This document shows, piece by piece, positions 1 through 8,531 of a stretch of DNA of 64,000 bases; the stretch's first letter is position 1; each line of letters opens with the position of its first letter. The position numbers were made by a program, and so were the translations under genes. The notes below the pieces were generated by a model that was given only the letters and a program-made list of their open reading frames with translations, did no database searches and had not been told where the DNA came from. Where the stretch lies: the NCBI GenBank assembly GCA_022649135.1, contig JALCNP010000005.1:62001-126000 (forward strand), written 5' to 3'. This DNA is from Bifidobacterium sp. GTDB lineage: Bacteria > Actinomycetota > Actinomycetes > Actinomycetales > Bifidobacteriaceae.

Positions 1-5
1 AACGA

Positions 6-15
6 CCTATACGAT
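6..15. promoter_or_regulatory. Candidate GntR operator motif (copy 1)
   Basis: The 10-base string CCTATACGAT lies upstream of the binding-protein gene and recurs exactly at 4690-4699, directly before the start codon of the FCD-type GntR gene. Sharing between the transporter control region and the regulator's own leader suggests an operator. The motif is short, so chance is not excluded. Confidence 0.35.
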
Positions 16-81
16 AAGGGTGATTGACAGGGATTGACGAACGCCGTAGTATTGTCAACAGTCAACAGTAATCATAAACTA

Positions 82-110
82 TTGACACGTCATCGAAGAA
101 CACCAATGAT
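82..110 (+). promoter_or_regulatory. Promoter of the LplABC-type operon
   Basis: A consensus -35 TTGACA (82-87) is followed after 17 bases by AATGAT (105-110) as -10. A second possible pair, TTGACA (24-29) and TAGTAT (47-52), also lies 17 bases apart. The stretch between them carries the tandem GTCAACA repeat (55-68), a possible protein-binding site. Confidence 0.5.
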
Positions 111-200
111 GCACCGTCGCATCGTTGCTCAAGCATCGCGGATACTGGATCGGCAATGAGCGGCAATACTGCATCGGTGTCGCAATGAAAGGAGAGGAGC

Positions 201-1805
201 ATGGCACAGCATCGTGTCGTGTCCATGGCAGGAAGGGCGTGTGCGGCTATATCCGCACTTGCGGCGCTCATGACCATGGCAGCGTGCGGATCATCGGGCG
301 CCATGGTCGACGGGAAGCCCGTTATCAAGGTGTTGGTGCAGTACGACAGCACCAACAGGCTTCCCATAGAGAAAAATGCGTGGGTGAAGACCCTGGAGTC
401 GAAATGTGACTGCTCGATATCATGGCAGGTGGTTCAGCAGAATGCGTGGGCCCAGCAAAAATCGGCGATTCTTGCTTCGGGAGACGTTCCCGACGTCTCC
501 ATTCGCGCGTTTAATCCCGATGATGCGGCGAAATTCCCCTATTTTGAGAATCTCGCCCCCTTCATCAAAAAAATGCCCAACGTGCAGAGGTTCTTCACCC
601 AGAATCCGTCTGCGCGGCGCATGGTGTCCGATCTGCAGGGCAATCTCGAGGTCCTCCCGGCCGAGATGCCCGCCGGCGGTTCCAATCAGCATTGGATGAT
701 CAATAAGACCTGGCTTGACAAGCTCGGATTGAAAATGCCCACGACATGGGATGAGCTCACTTCGGTGCTTGAGGCCTTCAAAACCGAGGATCCCAACGGC
801 AATGGCAAAAACGACGAAATCCCCTTCGACGTCAGCGCCTTGGGAACGGACGGTTTCCGCTGGTATACGCCCATGCTGGCGCTGGGGTCCACTGGAATAG
901 TGACGCAGGCGCAGGGGGGTCCCTTCCAGGATGGGATATACATAAGGAATGGCAAGGTGGCAGAATGGCTGACCTCCCGTGAATTCAAGCAGACGTTGCA
1001 GTGGTATGCCCAGCTGTTCAAAAAGGGGCTGATCCCTGCCGATGCCCTGACCCAGGACGGCTCGAAATATGGTAGCGCGTTGACCGGAAGCAAGGACAGC
1101 GCGACGGTCGGTCTTGCCTTCGCCTATCAACCCGCCGCCTTTGGAACGCATGCCGACGAATATGTGGCCATGCCCACCCCGAAGGCCACGGCGACCATGT
1201 CCGACAAGGATGTCGTCTGGGACGCATCGGGAGACTACGGGAAATACGAGAACTACCATCTTGCGGTGAAGAAGAACGATTCCCACATGGACAACATCCT
1301 GAAAATGGTCAATGCGCTGTATGACGAGAAGATGTCGGTCGAGCAGTATTACGGCGACATTCCCTCGCTGGTGACCGATGAGGGCTCCCATGCCTACAGG
1401 GTGTCAGACAAGGTCTTCTCCGACCCCAACGTTTCCTACAGCCTTGGGCCCTGTTTCGCCGGATGGTTCCCGAACGACGTAAGAATCACCGGAGATCCCA
1501 GCATCACCGCAATGCAAAAGGCGGAAGCGTCATACGCCAGCGCGTATGGTCACTACACGGTCAATGTCGATTCGATGCCGATTTGGGTGAAGCTGGACAG
1601 CGCCGATGAGAAGACGTTCGATGGCAACAACACCCAGATTCTCAATTACGCGACTCCGCTGATCGCCAAGTGGATGAATGGCACGAACACTGATTTCGGC
1701 CAGGCATGGGATACCTATGCCTCCCAGCTCAACAAGCTCGGTCTGCAGAAGAACGTTGAGCTGTGGCAGAAATGGTACGACAAATACACCAGCCAGAAAT
1801 TCTGA
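201..1805 (+). CDS. Sugar ABC transporter substrate-binding lipoprotein (LplA-like)
   Basis: This 534-residue extracellular solute-binding protein captures a sugar or oligosaccharide and hands it to the permeases encoded directly downstream. It has a basic N-terminus, a hydrophobic segment and a lipobox ending in MAAC, so Cys29 should be lipidated and the protein anchored outside the membrane. The size and the DPNGNGKNDEIP calcium-loop-like segment are typical of the LplA/YtcQ group, which is longer than ordinary maltose-type binding proteins. The start at 201 follows AAAGGAGAGG; an in-frame Met at codon 9 is possible. No ATPase gene is nearby, so it probably shares a common ATPase such as MsiK (inference). 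The substrate is unknown, since no glycosidase is linked. Confidence 0.88.
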   Translation: MAQHRVVSMAGRACAAISALAALMTMAACGSSGAMVDGKPVIKVLVQYDSTNRLPIEKNAWVKTLESKCDCSISWQVVQQNAWAQQKSAILASGDVPDVSIRAFNPDDAAKFPYFENLAPFIKKMPNVQRFFTQNPSARRMVSDLQGNLEVLPAEMPAGGSNQHWMINKTWLDKLGLKMPTTWDELTSVLEAFKTEDPNGNGKNDEIPFDVSALGTDGFRWYTPMLALGSTGIVTQAQGGPFQDGIYIRNGKVAEWLTSREFKQTLQWYAQLFKKGLIPADALTQDGSKYGSALTGSKDSATVGLAFAYQPAAFGTHADEYVAMPTPKATATMSDKDVVWDASGDYGKYENYHLAVKKNDSHMDNILKMVNALYDEKMSVEQYYGDIPSLVTDEGSHAYRVSDKVFSDPNVSYSLGPCFAGWFPNDVRITGDPSITAMQKAEASYASAYGHYTVNVDSMPIWVKLDSADEKTFDGNNTQILNYATPLIAKWMNGTNTDFGQAWDTYASQLNKLGLQKNVELWQKWYDKYTSQKF

Positions 1806-1986
1806 TTGGTGCAGGGAGACTTCCGCATGGCATGACGACAAGCGTGTCGAACCGTTCATTCCTGCAACGCCGGGTCTTGGATGGACGGTTCCCTGTCGTT
1901 GGCGGCGTATGAGTCGTTCGTGATTCACATGTCTGTTCTCGGCGGAAACCGAAGAACGCGGAACATCATTATCGCAGGAGGGCCTT

Positions 1987-2913
1987 ATGGAAACAGAGTC
2001 GACGCGAGAGCCAAAGAGGACGAGGCCGCGAAGAAGGCACAGTCGATTCGGATCGTGGCAGCTGGTGGCAATGGCTTTCCCCGCGATCGTGTTCGTCGTC
2101 GTGTTTGCCTATGTGCCCATGTACGGCATACAAATCGCCTTTCGTGAATTTGATCCGACGACGGGATTGACGGGAGGGCGATTCGTAGGTCTGACATATT
2201 TCGCTCAGTTCATCCATTCGCCCGTATTCGTCAACATCATTACGAATACGTTCAGAATAAGTCTGGGAACCCTCATTCTGGGATTCTTCGCACCCATCGG
2301 CCTTGCTCTGCTCATCAACCAGATCGGCGGCGTACGGATAAAAGGTTTCGTCCAGACGATCACCTATATGCCGCATTTCATTTCGACCGTTGTCATCGTC
2401 TCGATGCTGAACATATTTCTTGATCCGCAATCAGGATTGCTGGGACGATTCATGGGCAGCTCAAGTCTGCTGGCCAGTCCGGACGCCTTTGCCCCGATCT
2501 ACTGGATCAGCGAGATATGGCAGCACACGGGCTGGAATGCGATCATCTATCTCGCCGCTCTTTCTGCAGTGGATGTCTCTCTTTACGAGGCCGCCAAGAT
2601 GGACGGTGCCGGCAGACTGCAGCTGGTTCGGTATGTGGATGTCCCGACCATTATGCCGACGTGCGTCATACTGCTCATCATGAACATGGGAAGTGTTCTG
2701 TCGGTGGGTTTCGAGAAGGTCTGGCTGATGCAGAATGCGTTGAATCTTCCGGCCTCCGAAGTGATTTCAACGTTCACCTATCGAATAGGAATACAAAGCT
2801 ACCAGTTTTCCTACGGAACGGCCATCGGACTGTTCAACACACTTGTCAATTTCGTTTTTCTCGTTATCGCGAATGCTCTTTCGAGACGGGTGTCGGATAC
2901 AAGTATTTTCTGA
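1987..2913 (+). CDS. Sugar ABC transporter permease (LplB-like)
   Basis: First of two inner-membrane permeases of the importer, 308 residues with about six membrane segments. The cytoplasmic EAA loop that docks the ATPase is visible as SLYEAAKMDGAGRLQL followed by a conserved proline. The N-terminal FAYVPMYGIQIAFREFD segment is characteristic of LplB-type permeases. Start chosen at 1987 after GCAGGAGG. A 181-base gap separates it from the binding-protein gene, whereas the next permease follows almost without a gap. Confidence 0.88.
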   Translation: METESTREPKRTRPRRRHSRFGSWQLVAMAFPAIVFVVVFAYVPMYGIQIAFREFDPTTGLTGGRFVGLTYFAQFIHSPVFVNIITNTFRISLGTLILGFFAPIGLALLINQIGGVRIKGFVQTITYMPHFISTVVIVSMLNIFLDPQSGLLGRFMGSSSLLASPDAFAPIYWISEIWQHTGWNAIIYLAALSAVDVSLYEAAKMDGAGRLQLVRYVDVPTIMPTCVILLIMNMGSVLSVGFEKVWLMQNALNLPASEVISTFTYRIGIQSYQFSYGTAIGLFNTLVNFVFLVIANALSRRVSDTSIF

Positions 2914-2934
2914 ATGAAAGGAAGGGGCGCCATC

Positions 2935-3900
2935 ATGACGAGGTCATACACCCACGATGATTCTGCCGCGGCGGCCGCGCAGGGCCGAGTCGTCGCCGAG
3001 AACAGGCATCGTCACCAGAAAAGAAGCGTCGGCGACTGGGTTGTCGATGCGACGTTGGTTGTTATCATGGTCGTTGTCGTAATTGCGGTTCTCTATCCCC
3101 TGTGGTTCGTGGTCGTCGCGTCGCTGTCGGATCAGACGTACGTGGCTGCGGGGAAGGTGACGGTTTTCCCCATCGACTTCACCTGGGCGGGTTATCGGCG
3201 GATATTCGGCAATTCACGGGTGTGGAGCGGATACAGGAACACCGTGATATACAGTGTTGTCGGCACCGCCCTCAATCTCGTCGTGACGATGCCCGCTGCG
3301 TTCGCACTGTCGCGGCGCGAGTTTCCCATGCGGCGAATCGTCATGTTCCTCTTCACCTTCACCATGTATTTTGCCGGGGGTCTGATACCCAACTACATTC
3401 TCTACAAACAGCTTGATCTGCTCAACAACATGTGGGTGTTCGTCCTTCCGGGCGCGGTCAGCGTGTGGAACCTGATCATCGCGCGATCCTTTTTCGAGAC
3501 GTCCATCCCGGAGGATCTTCACGATGCCGCCCAGCTTGATGGATTGGGGGATTTCTCCTATTTTCTTCGTGTGGTGGTACCGCTGAGCTCCGCCATAATC
3601 GCGGTCATCGGACTGTATTATTTTGTGGGCCATTGGAATGATTACTTCACGGGACTGGTGTTTATTCGAGATGATGCGAAGCAGCCTCTTCAGAACATAC
3701 TGCAGAGCATCCTTCTGGGCAGCCAGACCCAGACCACCGGTCAGATCACCAGCGGGGTGGATGCCCAGCAGCTTCAGCAGCTGGCGGATCAGATCAAGTA
3801 CGGTGTCATCATCATATCCACCCTGCCCCTGCTCGTCATCTATCCCTTCCTGCAAAAATACTTCAACAAGGGGGTGATGATAGGGGCGGTGAAGGGATAG
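2935..3900 (+). CDS. Sugar ABC transporter permease (LplC/YtcP-like)
   Basis: Second permease, about 321 residues, six predicted membrane segments. The EAA loop reads IPEDLHDAAQLDGLGDFSYF, with Asp in place of the usual Glu, a common variant. The C-terminus KGVMIGAVKG is the usual end of this subfamily. An ATG at 2914 abuts the previous stop, but the Shine-Dalgarno-like AAGGAAGGGG at 2917-2926 favours the ATG at 2935. Same transcription unit as the two genes upstream. Confidence 0.87.
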   Translation: MTRSYTHDDSAAAAAQGRVVAENRHRHQKRSVGDWVVDATLVVIMVVVVIAVLYPLWFVVVASLSDQTYVAAGKVTVFPIDFTWAGYRRIFGNSRVWSGYRNTVIYSVVGTALNLVVTMPAAFALSRREFPMRRIVMFLFTFTMYFAGGLIPNYILYKQLDLLNNMWVFVLPGAVSVWNLIIARSFFETSIPEDLHDAAQLDGLGDFSYFLRVVVPLSSAIIAVIGLYYFVGHWNDYFTGLVFIRDDAKQPLQNILQSILLGSQTQTTGQITSGVDAQQLQQLADQIKYGVIIISTLPLLVIYPFLQKYFNKGVMIGAVKG

Positions 3901-3958
3901 CCCGACCGCGGCGCCAAATATGATTCCATCCCCGGGATCGCGGCCATGAGGGCGTGCC

Positions 3959-4681
3959 TCATGAGGCGGATGGGATCGGTCCGGGGCGTTGCCCTTCCAC
4001 CGCGGAGGAAGGCTTCTCTTGTGTGGGGGGAGCGGAGAATGTACGTATCATGCGCTCCAGGGATCCATGGAGGTGTCGGGTTATCAGTGTGGCCACATCC
4101 GCCGATTTGCCGTCCTTCAGGGAATTGATGATGGCGATATGGTCGTCGTAGGAAGGCGTCAGATCCTTGTCTTGGGAATTGGTCACTTCAAGCATCACCG
4201 AGAAAAGAGGCTTGATCACGGACCAGAATGCGATGACGCGGGAATTGTTCGATCCGAGAATCAGCTCATGATGGAAATCGAGATCCGCCTGCGCATACCG
4301 ATTGGTGTCCCCCTCGGACAGCGCCTTCCCCATGGTGTCTATCGCCTGCTCCATGCCAGCCCACGAAACCGCCTGAGGGTTTGCTGAGATGTGGGAGACG
4401 GCAAGTTCCTCAAAGCACACTCTGACCTCGTACATGTCACGGACATCCTTTTCGGAAAGGCCGGAGACCACGCACCCCTGGCGTTGCCGAAATATCAGGC
4501 CTTCGTTGAGAAGCAGCTGCAGGGCGTCACGCACGGGGCCGCGGCTGACGCCATATTGATCGGCGAGTTCCGTTTCGATTATCCGGCTGCCGACCGGGAG
4601 CTGTCCGTGAATGATGGTCGATCGCACATCCGCCGCTATCTGATCGCCCAAGGAACGAATCGTCAATCGTTTCTGAATCAT
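3959..4681 (-). CDS. GntR-family (FadR/FCD) transcriptional regulator
   Basis: A 240-residue regulator. Residues 1-75 form a winged helix (SRGPVRDALQLLLNEGLI recognition region, then the QGCVV wing); residues about 80-220 form an all-helical FCD ligand domain with the DLDFHHELILG metal-binding segment. Such proteins usually sense a sugar acid or other small organic acid and repress neighbouring catabolic genes. It is convergent with the LplABC-type genes, and its leader carries the 10-base motif also found upstream of that operon, so control of the importer is likely (inference). Start supported by GGGAG six bases before the ATG. Confidence 0.85.
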   Translation of the reverse strand: MIQKRLTIRSLGDQIAADVRSTIIHGQLPVGSRIIETELADQYGVSRGPVRDALQLLLNEGLIFRQRQGCVVSGLSEKDVRDMYEVRVCFEELAVSHISANPQAVSWAGMEQAIDTMGKALSEGDTNRYAQADLDFHHELILGSNNSRVIAFWSVIKPLFSVMLEVTNSQDKDLTPSYDDHIAIINSLKDGKSADVATLITRHLHGSLERMIRTFSAPPTQEKPSSAVEGQRPGPIPSAS

Positions 4682-4983
4682 GTGTGCTCCCTATACGATG
4701 GTGAGACGGTGTGTGGATGATGAGGTCGACGCTATCCGGATGGCGCCCCACGTCGGTGGGCGCAGAAGCTGCAATTCGGAGAACAGTTAACATTCTATCT
4801 GTCTTATGGACGGTGGCTTCACGCTCGCATAGCGACAGGATGAGATGAGAGGCTCAGGAAAGCGGATGAGGCGGCGGCGCGGCGGGTGCGCATTTTCTGC
4901 ACCCGGGATGTCGTCCGATCGCGCCGTATCGACATCCGAGGAGGGCAGGGGGTGCTTTCTCGGATGTCGGGGTGGGCGGGGCC
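4682..4983. other. Intergenic stretch between GntR and MFS genes
   Basis: About 300 bases between the 5' end of the GntR gene and the 3' end of the DHA2 exporter gene. It contains the candidate operator at 4690-4699 and a weak GC-rich inverted repeat around 4742-4763 (GCGCCCCAC / GTGGGCGC). No convincing coding sequence is visible. Confidence 0.5.
4690..4699. promoter_or_regulatory. Candidate GntR operator motif (copy 2)
   Basis: Second exact copy of CCTATACGAT, overlapping the ribosome-binding region of the GntR gene. Consistent with autoregulation. Confidence 0.35.
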
Positions 4984-6414
4984 TCAGCGTCGGCGTGAGG
5001 GAGAGGCTCGGCGGGCGACCATCGTGCCGGCCGCATCGCTGTCGCGAATCATTCTCGTGACGGGCGTCGAGACGAATGCCACCGCCGCGGCGACCAGAAA
5101 CGCAAGATGGAATGGAAACAGTGCCGTGTTCGGCTCCCGGTTCACGTCCGCTGTGGTGGCGAGGTTGACGACGGTGGCCAGAAGCGCCACGCCGACGGCA
5201 CTGCCGAACTGCTTGCCCGCATTGAATAACGGGGACGCCTTGCCGATGTCGACTTTCGAGATTGTGGCCATGGAGATCGCCTGTGACGGAATGAACACGG
5301 CGGAGACTCCGAATCCGAGCAGGAGGAGGTCGGCGCGCACCCACCACAGGCTCGTGTTCGCGGTGACGAGAGACATCAGGGCGAGGGACGCTCCGATGAT
5401 CATAAGCCCCGAAGTGGTGAGGCGCCGTGGGCCGAAGCGCAGGTAGAGGAGGCGGGAGACGAGTTGTCCGCCGACGATGACCCCGATTGCGGATGCCATG
5501 CTCGTTAGACCGGTTTCCAGGGCCGAGAACCGCAGGGTGCCCTGCAGAAACGCGGACACCAGGTAGAGTCCGCCTATGTAAGAGATCGAGGCCAGGCCGT
5601 AGAGGCTTGTCGCGGCTGCGAAGAGGCGGTTGACGAAGAGGTGGATGTCGATAAGCGGACGAACCGTCCTCAGCTCCACGTGAACGAGCAGCGCGAGCAG
5701 GGGCGCTCCGCCGAGCGTTAGTCCGAGTACCAGCGGATGAGCCCATCCGAGTGAGACGCTTTCCGACACGCCTGTCATCAGTGAGCCGAAACCGGTTGCG
5801 GCGAGCAGGAAGCCGGTGGTGTCCAGACGTCCCGGGTGCATGCGTGCGGGCGGTTCGAGATGGAGCTGTCCCAAGACAACGACGAGGAAACCAATCGGCA
5901 CATTGACGAAGAACACCCATCGCCATGATTCATATGTCGTGAGCAGTCCGCCAAGGACGGGGCCAAGTGCAGGGGCGATCGCAGTCACCAGCGCGAGGGT
6001 CGCCGAGAGCCGCACTCTTTCGGACGGGGGATACGCCCTAAAGAGCATGGCCAGCCCGACCGGGAGCATTACGGCGCCCCCGATCCCTTGGATCGCGCTG
6101 AATACGATCAGCGCTGGCAGGGATGTCGCCACACCGCACAGTGCGGAACCCAGGGTGAACAGTCCGATCGATCCGAGGAGCGCCCGCTTGGCCCCGATGC
6201 GATCCCCCAACCATCCCGAGGCGGGGATGCATACCGTCAACGCGACCAGGTAGGAGATCTGCACGGCCCCGACCGCCGTCACCGGCACGGCGAACTCGTG
6301 CGCGATCGCCGGTAGTGCGATCGTGACGATCGTCGTGTCCATAATCGACATGAACATCGCCGCGACGTAGACGACCGCCACGGCAATTCTTTGAGAATGA
6401 TTATCAGTACTCAT
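4984..6414 (-). CDS. DHA2-family (EmrB/QacA) multidrug efflux MFS transporter
   Basis: Proton-driven exporter of about 476 residues, a length fitting 14 membrane helices. Motif A is seen as GDRIGAKRALLGS in the loop after helix 2, and the drug-antiporter motif C as GPVLGGLLTTYESWRWVFFVNVP. Start taken at the ATG at 6414 (STDNHSQRIAV) because TTGACA (6443-6448) and TATCCT (6421-6426) on this strand place transcription very close to that codon, possibly leaderless; an upstream in-frame start at 6432 would lie inside the promoter. Divergent from a MarR-family gene with a shared palindromic operator, the classic arrangement for a drug-inducible pump. Confidence 0.87.
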   Translation of the reverse strand: MSTDNHSQRIAVAVVYVAAMFMSIMDTTIVTIALPAIAHEFAVPVTAVGAVQISYLVALTVCIPASGWLGDRIGAKRALLGSIGLFTLGSALCGVATSLPALIVFSAIQGIGGAVMLPVGLAMLFRAYPPSERVRLSATLALVTAIAPALGPVLGGLLTTYESWRWVFFVNVPIGFLVVVLGQLHLEPPARMHPGRLDTTGFLLAATGFGSLMTGVSESVSLGWAHPLVLGLTLGGAPLLALLVHVELRTVRPLIDIHLFVNRLFAAATSLYGLASISYIGGLYLVSAFLQGTLRFSALETGLTSMASAIGVIVGGQLVSRLLYLRFGPRRLTTSGLMIIGASLALMSLVTANTSLWWVRADLLLLGFGVSAVFIPSQAISMATISKVDIGKASPLFNAGKQFGSAVGVALLATVVNLATTADVNREPNTALFPFHLAFLVAAAVAFVSTPVTRMIRDSDAAGTMVARRASPSRRR

Positions 6415-6420
6415 GAAATC

Positions 6421-6448
6421 AGGATACAACATTAGTTGAATATGTCAA
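6421..6448 (-). promoter_or_regulatory. Promoter of the DHA2 exporter
   Basis: On the minus strand TTGACA (6448-6443) and TATCCT (6426-6421) are separated by 16 bases. Only six bases lie between the -10 and the ATG at 6414, so the transcript would have almost no leader. The -35 lies inside the MarR palindrome. Confidence 0.5.
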
Positions 6449-6453
6449 CTAAT
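6431..6453. promoter_or_regulatory. MarR-type palindromic operator
   Basis: Perfect inverted repeat ATTAGTTGA / TCAACTAAT (6431-6439 and 6445-6453) with a 5-base spacer, in the gap between the divergent exporter and MarR genes. Length and symmetry are typical of MarR dimer sites. Binding here would block the exporter's -35 and the regulator's own start region. Confidence 0.75.
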
Positions 6454-6464
6454 TGTGTGGTAGC

Positions 6465-6908
6465 ATGATGCACATGGGGAATGTAACCGTGCGCGACGCC
6501 GATTCGGCACAGATGGTGTGGCGGCAGATCCGCAGGCTGATGGCGGAGCCGGACGTCGTCGCGAACGATCACCGATTCATGCGCAGGATCGGGCTCACCG
6601 CGGGGCCGGTGCGGATGCTGAGGGCTCTTCTTTCCTCGGGGCCGCAGCCGATGCACGTGCTGGCCGACCGTCTTGGCTGCGACAAGTCCTACGTCACCGG
6701 TCTCGTCAGACCGCTTCTTGCCAAGAGTCTTGTCACCCTCGAGCCGGATGGCTCGGACGGACGCGTGAAGATCGTCTCCCTTACCGCAGAGGGCAGGGAC
6801 CTGGCCCGCGACGCCCAACTCGTCTACGACACCCCGCCCATGGTGCTCAGCGCCCAGACGCCGGAGACGCTCGAGAGGCTTCGCGCCCTTCTCGACATGC
6901 TGCAGTAG
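6465..6908 (+). CDS. MarR-family transcriptional regulator
   Basis: Regulator of about 147 residues with the MarR winged helix: a helix-turn-helix LADRLGCDKSYVTGLVRPLLAKSLV, then a wing with the conserved D-G-R (GSDGRVKIVSLTAEG). It should bind the adjacent palindrome and release the DHA2 pump gene when a drug-like ligand binds. Upstream TTG 6453 and the Met codons at 6465, 6468 and 6474 are alternative starts; 6465 is preferred as the first ATG beyond the operator. Confidence 0.85.
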   Translation: MMHMGNVTVRDADSAQMVWRQIRRLMAEPDVVANDHRFMRRIGLTAGPVRMLRALLSSGPQPMHVLADRLGCDKSYVTGLVRPLLAKSLVTLEPDGSDGRVKIVSLTAEGRDLARDAQLVYDTPPMVLSAQTPETLERLRALLDMLQ

Positions 6909-7082
6909 GCCCCACCGCTCGGCCGCGTGCCCCGGTGTCGGGTGAAGCCTGATTGCGTTCTCCTCCGACGGCCGGCGGTGGTCGGAGGTCCCGCAGATCC
7001 GGCTCGTCCTGGAGGATCGGGTGGCCGATTTGCCGGTGGCCGTCCGCCCACCGAGCATCGGCCGGGTCGTGCGAGGGTCGGC

Positions 7083-8531
7083 TCACGCTGCGTGATGTTC
7101 GTGCGTGGGGAGGCTCCCCGACTGAGGCCTGCCGATATCCCGCCAGGAGGGTATGAACAGCGGCAGCATGGTGACGCCGAGGTAGAGCGCGCCGGATATC
7201 CCCAGGGTGAGGTTCAGGCCGATGAGATGGGTGCCGAGTCCTCCGAGCAGTGATCCGAGGGGCATGAGCCCCCAGGCGATCGCGCCCATGAGGGAGACGA
7301 CCCTTCCCCGGGTTTCGTCGGGGATTCTCTCGTAGACGACCGCCCCGATGATGGGGTTGAGGAAGCCCATTCCCAGACCTCCGACGGCGAGCACGATCAG
7401 CAGAACGGGAATAGGGGCGTTGAGCGCCATGGCGATGTACCGGGGCGCTCCGGCCACCAGATAGCCGATGACGAGGACGGGGAAGCGCGGCAGCTTCGTG
7501 GCCAGAGCGGTTGCCGCAATGCTTGCGGCGAGCGCCGGAAGCGAGAACGCAGCGAACAGCAGACCCAACGACTGCGAGCTGTGGTGCTGGGCCATCACCC
7601 AGGCCGGGGTGAGAACGTCCGACCAGGCGACGTCGATCATGTTCGTCACGGAGGGGATGAGCGTGAGGGCGAGGACGACGGGCAGCGCCTTCAGGGCTTT
7701 CCACCCCGCGACGAGATCCCTGCAGTATCGCGATGCGCCGTTGCGCCGGGACGTTCCCGGGCCGTGTCCGTGGTCTTCCGCCCTGTTGCGCGTCGCTTCG
7801 GGCGCACGTCCGGCCTCCGGCTCCTGCGCCATGGTGTCGGCGGCCGTGCCTGCCGTTGACCTCGCTGCCGTATCCGTCGCTGCCGTCCGTGGCGAATCCG
7901 TTCCGTTCCCCTGGGGGGATTGTGCGCAATCGGCGAGAAGGGCCGGGCGAACGATGAGACCGATGAGGCTGGCGCCCAGGATCAGCCCCAGCGAGGTGAA
8001 GGCGAGTGCATATGCCCCTCCGACGGCGCCGACGATGATGCCTCCGACCGCCGACCCCACGGTTGCGGCGAGCCGGTCGGTGGTTCCCGACAGGCCGGTT
8101 ATTCGCTCCATGGGCTGCCGCGCATAACTCGCAACGCGGGGGGACAGCGTGCTTTTCGCGCTGTTGGAGGGGCCCCGCATCGCCCCTGCAACGGCGACGA
8201 TCACTATGAGCGCGGGTATCGAAAAGCGGTGCACAAGCCACAGAAGCGGGATGAGGGCGATGAAGCAGGCGCTGATGGTGTCGCACGCGACGGATATGCG
8301 TGTGGGGCCGAGTGCGTCGATGATCGGCCCGGACAGAAGATTGGCCAGCACCAGCATGCCCAGCTGGATGGCGCTGACCATGCCGGTTACCGCGGCGTTG
8401 TGCGTCAGCGTGAGAACCATCCAGGGGACGGCGAGGGAGCTCAGAGACGTCCCGAACAGCGAAACGATGTCGGAGCACAGCCATGCGACGAGCACGGTGC
8501 CCGGGGATGTGCGCCCTGCACGTCCCGTCAT
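7083..8531 (-). CDS. MFS transporter (MFS_3/efflux type)
   Basis: A 482-residue major facilitator protein, probably an exporter. The N-terminal helices are well formed, and a motif-A-like loop LSGPIIDALGPTRISV follows helix 2. Between helices 6 and 7 (residues about 205-275) there is an unusually long hydrophilic insertion rich in Thr, Ala, Arg and Asp, far longer than the usual central loop. The start codon overlaps the stop of the upstream ArsR-like gene in an ATGA arrangement, so the two are translationally coupled and the exporter is very likely under that regulator. The substrate cannot be told from sequence. Confidence 0.85.
   Translation of the reverse strand: MTGRAGRTSPGTVLVAWLCSDIVSLFGTSLSSLAVPWMVLTLTHNAAVTGMVSAIQLGMLVLANLLSGPIIDALGPTRISVACDTISACFIALIPLLWLVHRFSIPALIVIVAVAGAMRGPSNSAKSTLSPRVASYARQPMERITGLSGTTDRLAATVGSAVGGIIVGAVGGAYALAFTSLGLILGASLIGLIVRPALLADCAQSPQGNGTDSPRTAATDTAARSTAGTAADTMAQEPEAGRAPEATRNRAEDHGHGPGTSRRNGASRYCRDLVAGWKALKALPVVLALTLIPSVTNMIDVAWSDVLTPAWVMAQHHSSQSLGLLFAAFSLPALAASIAATALATKLPRFPVLVIGYLVAGAPRYIAMALNAPIPVLLIVLAVGGLGMGFLNPIIGAVVYERIPDETRGRVVSLMGAIAWGLMPLGSLLGGLGTHLIGLNLTLGISGALYLGVTMLPLFIPSWRDIGRPQSGSLPTHEHHAA

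Noticed and set aside
4787-5926. A 379-codon minus-strand frame across the DHA2 exporter end
   Set aside because: Low-complexity Arg/Pro composition and overlap with the exporter's 3' half.
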